Below are positions 21,417 to 29,077 of a DNA stretch of 36,551 bases, piece after piece. A model generated the notes under the pieces. It ran no database searches, was not told the DNA's origin, and worked only from the letters and a program-made list of their open reading frames with translations. This stretch comes from FCB group bacterium (GTDB lineage Bacteria; Fidelibacterota; Marinisomatia; Marinisomatales; JAADGP01). The stretch covers positions 1 through 36,551 of the forward strand of contig JAADGP010000120.1 in NCBI GenBank assembly GCA_013152315.1. The letters are read 5' to 3'. Numbering within the stretch: position 1 is the stretch's first letter; each line of letters starts with the position of its first letter. The translations under genes were made by a program, and so were the position numbers.

Positions 21417-21477
21417 AGGTATATAGAAATACAATTACAAAGAACCCTTTCATCAGCACAAGTGAAAGGGTTTTTTA
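21402..21477 (+). promoter_or_regulatory. Attenuator 1: antiterminator 21402-21413 with 21451-21462, mutually constraining with terminator 21443-21472
   Basis: cttgtgccggtg pairs with catcagcacaag (one mismatch, one G-U). Terminator stem AACCCTTTCA/TGAAAGGGTT (10 bp) followed by a T-run. Confidence 0.78.
21443..21477 (+). terminator. Intrinsic terminator 1 of the cys leader
   Basis: aaccctttca-tcagcacaag-tgaaagggtt then tttta; 10-bp perfect stem. Confidence 0.85.
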
Positions 21478-21540
21478 TTAAAGATATCGAATCAAAAGCG
21501 AAAAAAGAAAAATAATATAGTGCGAAACAAGCGTAAAAAT

Positions 21541-21603
21541 ATGATTAACGGAAATGCCGGTTGTTGTTGTATGATGAAAGCAAGGGGACTTGTGCTGGTG
21601 TAG
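21541..21603 (+). CDS. Cysteine leader peptide 2 (MINGNAGCCCMMKARGLVLV*)
   Basis: 20-codon ORF: ATG ATT AAC GGA AAT GCC GGT TGT TGT TGT ATG ATG ... CTT GTG CTG GTG TAG; Cys triplet in the same codon register (8-10) as leader 1. Confidence 0.82.
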   Translation: MINGNAGCCCMMKARGLVLV

Positions 21604-21665
21604 CCGTACAATCAAATTTCAATCAGTCAAGCCCCTTCACCAGCACAAATGAAGGGGCTTTTTTA
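21590..21665 (+). promoter_or_regulatory. Attenuator 2: antiterminator 21590-21600 with 21638-21648, mutually constraining with terminator 21629-21660
   Basis: ttgtgctggtg is a perfect 11-nt complement of caccagcacaa; terminator stem AAGCCCCTTCA/TGAAGGGGCTT. Confidence 0.78.
21629..21665 (+). terminator. Intrinsic terminator 2 of the cys leader
   Basis: aagccccttca-ccagcacaaa-tgaaggggctt followed by tttt; 11-bp perfect stem. Confidence 0.88.
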
Positions 21666-21676
21666 TAAAGAAATAA

Positions 21677-23272
21677 GTGAAAAAGAAGATGGATACGAAC
21701 AATAAGACTCAAAAAACGAAGATAGACGTAGAAGCATTAAGAAAGGGCGGGGTGGTAAAGCTGAAGGACCCCGATATGTATTCGGTATGGATAAAAACCG
21801 CGTGCTGTAACCTGAATTCCGAACAATTGATTAAAATCGCGGACATTACCGATAAATACGCCCGGGGTTATCTTTTATTCAGTACCAGACAGATCCCGAT
21901 TATTCCTCATATTCATTTGAATGATGTTGAACAGGTTAAGGAAGAGCTGAGCCGGGTTTATCTGGAATTGGATCGGTGCGGACCGCGCGTGAGAAATATT
22001 AACGTTTGCTACAGCAATACGATATGTCCCGACGCGATTACCGACTCCATATCCCTGGCTGAAAAACTTGAGAATTATTTTCGTGACCCGATTCTCCACA
22101 AGATAAAGATCGGTGTGGCCGGTTGTAAGAAGGACTGCATCATATCCCGGGTACTGAACGATATCAGCTTTGTCGGTGTGGAGCAAGATGGCCGGCAGGG
22201 TTATTACGACGTGTACGTTGGTGGGAAATTGGGATTAAATCCCTTCGTAGGGGTGAAAATGGCAAGTCGGATATCGGAAGAAGAAGCGGTACGATTTGTT
22301 AATAACTACTTCGAATTGATGCGCAATGAAGGGAAAAAGGGAGAAAGGGGTTCGCACCTGATTAAAAGGCTTGGAGTGGAATACGTGAAGCAGGTCCTGA
22401 ACACGGATTTGCAGCAACGTCCGCCTGTCGAGCCGGTTCCCTGCGCCACCAAGACGAATGAGGTCGCCACCAATAAGATGATTCTGAAGATTCGTGCCAC
22501 GTGTGGAGAAATAACATCGAACCAGTTAAGGGAGATTGCCGACATTTCCGAAAAGTACGGCCATGGATTTGTTCATTTCGCGGTACGGGGCGCGCCTGAG
22601 ATTCCCTATGTGGATACGCAATATCTGGAAATCATCCGGGAAAGATTGGCTATTGTCGGTCTGCAGATACTGGACAGGGGAATAGATAATCTGCAATCCT
22701 GCTTCGGCGAATATTGTACCGAAAGCAACGCCCACACGCAACCTCTGCTGCGGAAAGTCGAACGGCTGGTGGAGGACCTGGGTCTGAACAATCTGAACAT
22801 CAAAATATCGGGGTCCGGCTGCCCGAATTCCTGCGGGATTTCCCATATTAACGACATCGGCTATATTGGTGTGGCAAAACCGGCTGTGAATGAGAGTGAG
22901 TGTGTTGGTTGCGAACTCTGTCTGGATGTGTGTAAACGGGAAGCCATCGACATGGTCGCCGATATTGCCGTGATCAATGAAGACAAATGCCGTCATTGCG
23001 GTCAATGTATAGCGGTTTGCCCCTTTGAAGCGATACTGGAAGAACAGAAAGGTTTCTCCATATTGGTGGGGGGCAAAGAAGGTGAGGACACGCGACTGGG
23101 AGAAGTGATTGCCGAATTCCTGACGGATGAGGAAACACTGGAAGTTACCGAAAGATGCTTGCGCATTGTAAAGGACCGGGGCGTGAATGTTGCCACCCTC
23201 CTGGATGAAATCGGCATTGAGGGCTTAAAGGAAATGATTCTACCCAGTGAACAATTCGTGTATTGTGATTAA
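21677..23272 (+). CDS. Siroheme-dependent nitrite/sulfite reductase with two siroheme/[4Fe-4S] repeats and a 2x[4Fe-4S] ferredoxin domain
   Basis: Repeat 1 'CYSNTIC...GCKKDC' (CX5C..CX3C); repeat 2 'CFGEYC...GCPNSC'; then 'CVGCELCLDVCKREA...CRHCGQCIAVCPFEA'. GTG (21677) or ATG (21689) start. Confidence 0.85.
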   Translation: MKKKMDTNNKTQKTKIDVEALRKGGVVKLKDPDMYSVWIKTACCNLNSEQLIKIADITDKYARGYLLFSTRQIPIIPHIHLNDVEQVKEELSRVYLELDRCGPRVRNINVCYSNTICPDAITDSISLAEKLENYFRDPILHKIKIGVAGCKKDCIISRVLNDISFVGVEQDGRQGYYDVYVGGKLGLNPFVGVKMASRISEEEAVRFVNNYFELMRNEGKKGERGSHLIKRLGVEYVKQVLNTDLQQRPPVEPVPCATKTNEVATNKMILKIRATCGEITSNQLREIADISEKYGHGFVHFAVRGAPEIPYVDTQYLEIIRERLAIVGLQILDRGIDNLQSCFGEYCTESNAHTQPLLRKVERLVEDLGLNNLNIKISGSGCPNSCGISHINDIGYIGVAKPAVNESECVGCELCLDVCKREAIDMVADIAVINEDKCRHCGQCIAVCPFEAILEEQKGFSILVGGKEGEDTRLGEVIAEFLTDEETLEVTERCLRIVKDRGVNVATLLDEIGIEGLKEMILPSEQFVYCD

Positions 23273-23295
23273 TAAAAAATAATAAATGGTGAAAT

Positions 23296-24021
23296 GTGGA
23301 AGAAAAAATTAAACGCGCGAAAGAGTTAATTGAGTCGGCGATAACGACCTACGATAACGTTGCGGTAGCCTGCTCTTTCGGAAAAGACAGCATGGTTACT
23401 CTCCATCTGGCCAGGGAAGTGGATCCGGAGATCGAAGTTTTTGCGGTAATGACGGTATATAAACCAAGGGTAACCTACCTGTATCTCAGATTGATGAATT
23501 CAAAATGGAATCTGAATACAACCGTTTACATCGTGGCCGATCATATTCCGGAAGCTCTGCGGGATGACGCTTTAAATGTGGTATTGCTACCGGTGGAAGA
23601 GTTTGCCAGTCGTTCCTTACAGATCAAAGCTCAAACAGGGAAAGAAATTTATGAAGCGGATCCGGATGAATGTTGCCGGTTATTGAAAGTCGACCCCACC
23701 AAATTAGCCGTTAGCAAATTGGACGCCTGGATTTGCGGGTTGAGAAATACGGAAGGGCGAACCAGGAAAGATTACCGGGAGATCGAGAGCAAGGGTGGCC
23801 TTGTTAAAATAAATCCGATATTAACTTTCACGGAAGCCGAGATTTGGCGATATATCTCAACCCGAGGAATCGACCCCCATCCCTGGTATGGATTGGGCTA
23901 CAGGTCTCTTGGTTGTGAGACTTGCTCGCACATCGGTGGTGAGCTTGAAAGAGACGGACGCTGGATAAATACGAGTAAGTGCGGCGGCGAATGCGGTATC
24001 CACACACAAATATTAAAATAG
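23296..24021 (+). CDS. cysH: APS/PAPS reductase (CysH family, Fe-S type)
   Basis: 'ACSFGKDSMVTLHLA' PP-loop, 'ECCRLLKVDPTK' and 'GCETCS' Cys pairs, C-terminal 'GECGIHTQ'. GTG start. Confidence 0.88.
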   Translation: MEEKIKRAKELIESAITTYDNVAVACSFGKDSMVTLHLAREVDPEIEVFAVMTVYKPRVTYLYLRLMNSKWNLNTTVYIVADHIPEALRDDALNVVLLPVEEFASRSLQIKAQTGKEIYEADPDECCRLLKVDPTKLAVSKLDAWICGLRNTEGRTRKDYREIESKGGLVKINPILTFTEAEIWRYISTRGIDPHPWYGLGYRSLGCETCSHIGGELERDGRWINTSKCGGECGIHTQILK

Positions 24022-24036
24022 AGTAAGGGTGAGTCA

Positions 24037-25242
24037 ATGGGACAAAATAACAAAAAGATAGAATTTGATCATCAATTGAGGGTTTATTCCAATATTATCC
24101 AACTGATTGCCAATTCGGATAATCCGACACCGCTGGTAAAGTTAAACCGGATAAACCCCAACAGCGACTTTGATATCTTCCTTAAACTGGAACGATATAA
24201 TCCTTTCGGTTCGATTAAGGATCGGATTGCCTATGAAATGTTAAGCGCTCTGGAAATCGGTGACAAAACCGTTGTGGAACCGTCTTCGGGGAATACCGGA
24301 ATCGCCCTGGTCAGTATTGCCAATGCTCTGGGAATACCGATCGAAATTGCCGTTCCGGAAGGGATTCCCGAAGAGAAAAAGGTGATGTTGAATTTTATGG
24401 GCGCCAAAGTCAACGAAGCCGATGATGAACTGTGCCCCTTATTTCCGTCCGAAGGCGCCCGGGGATTGGTAAACGCCCTCGTTAACAGTCCGGCTACAAG
24501 AGATAAATACATCAGCCCGAATCAATACGAAAATGAATTAAATGTCCAGGCCCATTATCGTACCACGGGACCGGAGATATGGAAACAAACGGGAGGGAAA
24601 ATTGATTATTTCTTTGCCGGATTTGGTACCTGCGGGACAATAACCGGAGTCGGGAAATACTTGAAGGAGAAGAATCCGAATATTAAGATCATTGGCATTG
24701 AACCGGCTTCTCTAAACCATAAATTACCGGGAATGAAGAGGATTACCGGGCTATCGGAAGATCTGGTACCCAAGATACTTGATAAATCGGTAATTGACGA
24801 TATCGTCGAGGTTAAGGATAATGATGCCTTTAAGACGGCTTTGAATCTCGCACGGAAAGATGGGGTGCTTGTTGGCCCTACTACCGGTGCCATTCTATAC
24901 GCGGCTTTGCAGTATGCGAAATCAAATAAAGGATTGTCCGTTGTGATCTCACCGGACGACGCGTTCAAATATGCCAGTTTCTACAAAGAAGTAATGGAAA
25001 CGATACAAGATGAACCCACGGTGAAAGAATATGATTTGAGCGACTATGTTTGCCCCATATCGAAAATAAAATCACTGGAGATAATTAATGAGTTAAATAC
25101 CGGTGAGACCATTAAAATCAAGTTGGGCGATATTGATTCTCTCAAAAATGTCATCAAGGAAGTGAAGACCCGGGGTTTCAAGCCCGGCATAGACCGGAAA
25201 CCCGACGATGGGTTCATCTTAACAATCGCAAACGAAGGTTGA
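24037..25242 (+). CDS. Cysteine synthase-like PLP enzyme with C-terminal TusA/SirA-like domain
   Basis: 'NPFGSIKDRIAYEML' PLP lysine region, 'EPSSGNTGIALVSIANALG' and 'GFGTCGTITGVGKYLKEK'; C-terminal ~65 aa 'VCPISKIKSLEIINELNTGETIKIKLGD...' resembles TusA. Confidence 0.85.
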   Translation: MGQNNKKIEFDHQLRVYSNIIQLIANSDNPTPLVKLNRINPNSDFDIFLKLERYNPFGSIKDRIAYEMLSALEIGDKTVVEPSSGNTGIALVSIANALGIPIEIAVPEGIPEEKKVMLNFMGAKVNEADDELCPLFPSEGARGLVNALVNSPATRDKYISPNQYENELNVQAHYRTTGPEIWKQTGGKIDYFFAGFGTCGTITGVGKYLKEKNPNIKIIGIEPASLNHKLPGMKRITGLSEDLVPKILDKSVIDDIVEVKDNDAFKTALNLARKDGVLVGPTTGAILYAALQYAKSNKGLSVVISPDDAFKYASFYKEVMETIQDEPTVKEYDLSDYVCPISKIKSLEIINELNTGETIKIKLGDIDSLKNVIKEVKTRGFKPGIDRKPDDGFILTIANEG

Positions 25243-25290
25243 GCTCTGGTTGAGAAATATGAAGGACTTGCGAGGATAGTCATGTTAGAA

Positions 25291-25361
25291 TGATTTCCGC
25301 CGGCCGGCACGAAATTAGTGTCCGCCGCCTACGGAAATCACCCCCGCTTTATCTTAGCGGG
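25291..25361. repeat. Pair of consecutive hairpins downstream of the cys operon
   Basis: tgatttccg (25291-25299)/cggaaatca (25332-25340) with inner complementarity; cccgct/agcggg (25343-25348/25356-25361) followed by ttt. Confidence 0.6.
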
Positions 25362-25374
25362 TTTAAAATCACAT

Positions 25375-25418
25375 AATCATCCCGCCCGCCTGATTGGTGT
25401 GGCGGGATGATTACTTTT
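25375..25418 (+). terminator. Probable intrinsic terminator of the cys operon
   Basis: Perfect 12-bp stem aatcatcccgcc/ggcgggatgatt (25375-25386/25401-25412) followed by acttttac. Confidence 0.65.
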
Positions 25419-25609
25419 ACGTCGATGTCGGAATCCCCGCTTCAAAGGCGAAAGCAACCCTTTTAAATTTTCGCATGTAAACGTTACAATAATATTTATT
25501 CCGCAATGTGCAGAAATAGTTAAATATTAAAGCATAACGATGATATCACATAAATTAATTAAGTATAAATAGTAATACGCTTAAATATTTCTTGATTCAT
25601 ATGGCATAT

Positions 25610-25933
25610 TCATTTTATTGTCTCCCCCGTTAGAAAAAGGTTTGTCTTAAAATTGCGGTCCGGATTGAGTTCGATGAACTTACAGTGGAAACCATCTGTA
25701 CTGTGGCCGGGACGAAGGAAGGTCTTCAATCGACCAATTGAAGAATGCATCAGAATCCGTACAGGGGAAATGGACAACCAAAGCAAGCGGGTAAAGCGGA
25801 TGTATTTTATCGGTTCCATCCGGAAGATTCTCCTGGTATATCCGTGATGCATATCGATTGACCATTCTTCCCCGACAAAGTTTATTTCATACTCGTTAAT
25901 ATTATGTGTATTACCGTAGTGTCCCGTTTTCAT
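25610..25933 (-). other. Unassigned 107 aa ORF, possibly a decayed gene
   Basis: Open frame on the - strand in an otherwise empty 800-nt intergenic region; no convincing Shine-Dalgarno; no family recognised. Confidence 0.25.
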
Positions 25934-26042
25934 GATTGGGATACATTATTCAATTTATTGTTGATGGGTTAAAAAGGACTATTACCGCAATGTTGAATGA
26001 CACGACAAGAAAAGGACTGTTTTTACTTAAAGGAATGACATT

Positions 26043-27593
26043 ATGGTAACCCGTTATAAACACTTACAGCGCGAAGTAAAGGAATTGTCTCTGTTGTTCG
26101 AAATAAGCCAGACTTTAAATCGGAGTAAAAATATAAAAGAGATTGTAAGACCGGTATTGAAAGTGGTTGCTGAGCACATGGGTTTGTCGCGAGCGGCCTT
26201 GACTATTTTGAATCGCACAACCAATGAGATATTTATCGAAGATGCTTACGGTCTTTCCGTGGAGGAGCGTGCCCGGGGACGGTACAAGGTCGGTGAAGGA
26301 ATAACCGGTAAGGTTGTCGCTTCGGGCCGTCCCATGATCATACCGAAAATTTCCGAGGAACCGCAATTTCTCGATCGGACCGAAGCCCGGAAGAACCTCA
26401 ATAAAAGTGATATTTCATTTATTTGTGTCCCTATAAAGTTATCGGGTGAGGTGATTGGCGCTTTCAGCGTTGATCGGTTATTCGATGACAGTTTCTCCCT
26501 GGAAGATGACGTGCGTTTGCTTTCCATCATCGCCTCGATGATCGCCCAATCGGTGCGGGTTTACCAATCCCTCCAGGAGGAACGGTTGTATCTCCAGGAA
26601 GAGAATCAGCGCTTACAGAATGAAGTTAAGGACGTGTTCCGGCCGGCCAATATTATCGGTAATGCCAAACGCATGAAGGAGATGTACGCCCTTATCGAGC
26701 GGGTCTCTTCGACGGACACCACCGTGTTCATATATGGAGAAAGTGGAGTCGGCAAGGAATTGGTTGCCGCCGCTATTCATTACAACAGTAACCGGGCGGA
26801 TAAGCCATTCATAAAAGTCAATTGCGCCGCTTTTCCCGACAGCCTCGTGGAAAGTGAACTCTTTGGGCACGAGAAAGGATCCTTTACGGGAGCCGTTGCC
26901 ACCCGCAAGGGTCGGTTCGAATCGGCAAACGGGGGAACGCTTTTGCTGGATGAAATAGGCGATCTGTCGTTGGTTACACAGGTGAAACTATTGCGCGTGC
27001 TCCAGGAAAAGGAATTCGAACGGATCGGCAGCAACACCACTATTAAAACCGACGTGCGCATTATCGCGGCCACAAACCGTGATATTGAGGAGTTGATATC
27101 AAAAAGACTGTTTCGCCAGGATTTGTTCTATCGTCTCAATGTTTTTCCCATCCATGTACCGCCTTTAAGGCAGCGTAAATCCGACATTATGTTGTTGGCC
27201 GATCATTTTGTGGAAAAATACAGCAAAAAACTGGGACATCGCGTAAAACGAATCACCACATCCGCCATTGACATGATGATGTCTTACCATTGGCCCGGAA
27301 ACGTTCGTGAACTTGAAAATGCCATGGAAAGGGCCGTGCTGCTCAGTACCGATGGTGTAATTCACGCCTATCACATGCCGCCCAGCCTGCAGACGGCTGA
27401 AACCAGTGGAACAGTATGCCGGAGCACACTGGCGACAATTCTGTCGAATGTGGAACGGGATTTAATCATCGATGCTTTAAAATCCACAAAAGGGAACATG
27501 TCAAAGGCCACCAAGATTCTGGGTATAAGTGAACGAATAATGGGATTACGGGTAAAAAAATACGGAATAAATCCGAAGAATTATCGCGATTAG
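26043..27593 (+). CDS. nifA: Nif-specific sigma54-dependent transcriptional activator
   Basis: N-terminal GAF domain, AAA+ 'GESGVGKELVAAAIHY' and 'ELFGHEKGSFTGAVA' (GAFTGA-equivalent), Fis-type HTH 'KATKILGISERIMGLRVKKYGINPKNYR'; immediately upstream of nifH. Confidence 0.9.
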   Translation: MVTRYKHLQREVKELSLLFEISQTLNRSKNIKEIVRPVLKVVAEHMGLSRAALTILNRTTNEIFIEDAYGLSVEERARGRYKVGEGITGKVVASGRPMIIPKISEEPQFLDRTEARKNLNKSDISFICVPIKLSGEVIGAFSVDRLFDDSFSLEDDVRLLSIIASMIAQSVRVYQSLQEERLYLQEENQRLQNEVKDVFRPANIIGNAKRMKEMYALIERVSSTDTTVFIYGESGVGKELVAAAIHYNSNRADKPFIKVNCAAFPDSLVESELFGHEKGSFTGAVATRKGRFESANGGTLLLDEIGDLSLVTQVKLLRVLQEKEFERIGSNTTIKTDVRIIAATNRDIEELISKRLFRQDLFYRLNVFPIHVPPLRQRKSDIMLLADHFVEKYSKKLGHRVKRITTSAIDMMMSYHWPGNVRELENAMERAVLLSTDGVIHAYHMPPSLQTAETSGTVCRSTLATILSNVERDLIIDALKSTKGNMSKATKILGISERIMGLRVKKYGINPKNYRD

Positions 27594-27644
27594 ACAGACT
27601 GGCCTCATATCCACTCTGATTAAATGGGGCATAAATCAATGATT

Positions 27645-27674
27645 ACGTGGGATCAGAAGATCCCGCGTTTGTTT
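27645..27674 (+). terminator. Probable intrinsic terminator after nifA
   Basis: acgtgggatc-agaa-gatcccgcgt (27645-27654/27659-27668, one G-U) followed by ttgttt. Confidence 0.6.
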
Positions 27675-28090
27675 ACCCGATTGTCGTTAGGTTTTTTTAA
27701 TCACTATACTGGTTATATGGGTTACAAATGCATGGCAAGCCAGGCCCAGGCTATGTCCCGTTAAGCCCTCTTTTACAATAGTTAATATAGACATATAATG
27801 TTGAGGTCCTGCATTATCTTCCCGTTATTATTCTGTACCCTTGTGCTTTTCCTCCTTACCCCTCCGAAAGATAACAATTTATCTTTCCCTACATTTTTGT
27901 AATTCTCCCCATGTATTGGTCTGTAAACACAACATTATTGTAGGATTCTTTCAGCGAAAGAAAGGCCGGTAACAAACTTTCCTCCCGGAGTGGACTGAAA
28001 AATAATAAAAATTGTTGCACGCATAACCTGTTGGATATCTGTTTGTTATGAGTACCTGTGATTCGGATGGAGAAAATTGGCGTCATGAAT

Positions 28091-28105
28091 TGGCCCGTTT
28101 ATTGC
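28091..28105 (+). promoter_or_regulatory. Putative sigma54 (-24/-12) promoter of nifH
   Basis: TGGCCCGTTTATTGC: GG-N10-GC spacing and close match to TGGCACG-N4-TTGC, about 97 nt upstream of the nifH ATG. Confidence 0.8.
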
Positions 28106-28186
28106 CAATCGGTACTAACGTAACAGTTATACGAAATGATAAAAATATGAGTTTAATCGATCGGTAGTAAACGATAAAAAAAATAG

Positions 28187-29023
<837 letters not shown>

Positions 29024-29077
29024 TCCTTTCGGTAAAGTTGGTGCTCGTAATTTTTCAATAAAAACAGAGGATAAGTC

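Noticed and set aside
21163-21459. 98 aa - strand ORF across the leader region
   Set aside because: Antisense to the leader peptides and to the murQ 3' end; no domain text; explained as a by-chance open frame.
21354-21665. Tandem pseudoknot riboswitch (for example SAM-II- or preQ1-like) upstream of the sulfite reductase
   Set aside because: The loop-upstream complementarity does look like an H-type pseudoknot, but the upstream strand lies in an ORF with a conserved Cys-Cys-Cys run in register and a stop directly after it. Leader-peptide attenuation explains more with fewer assumptions.
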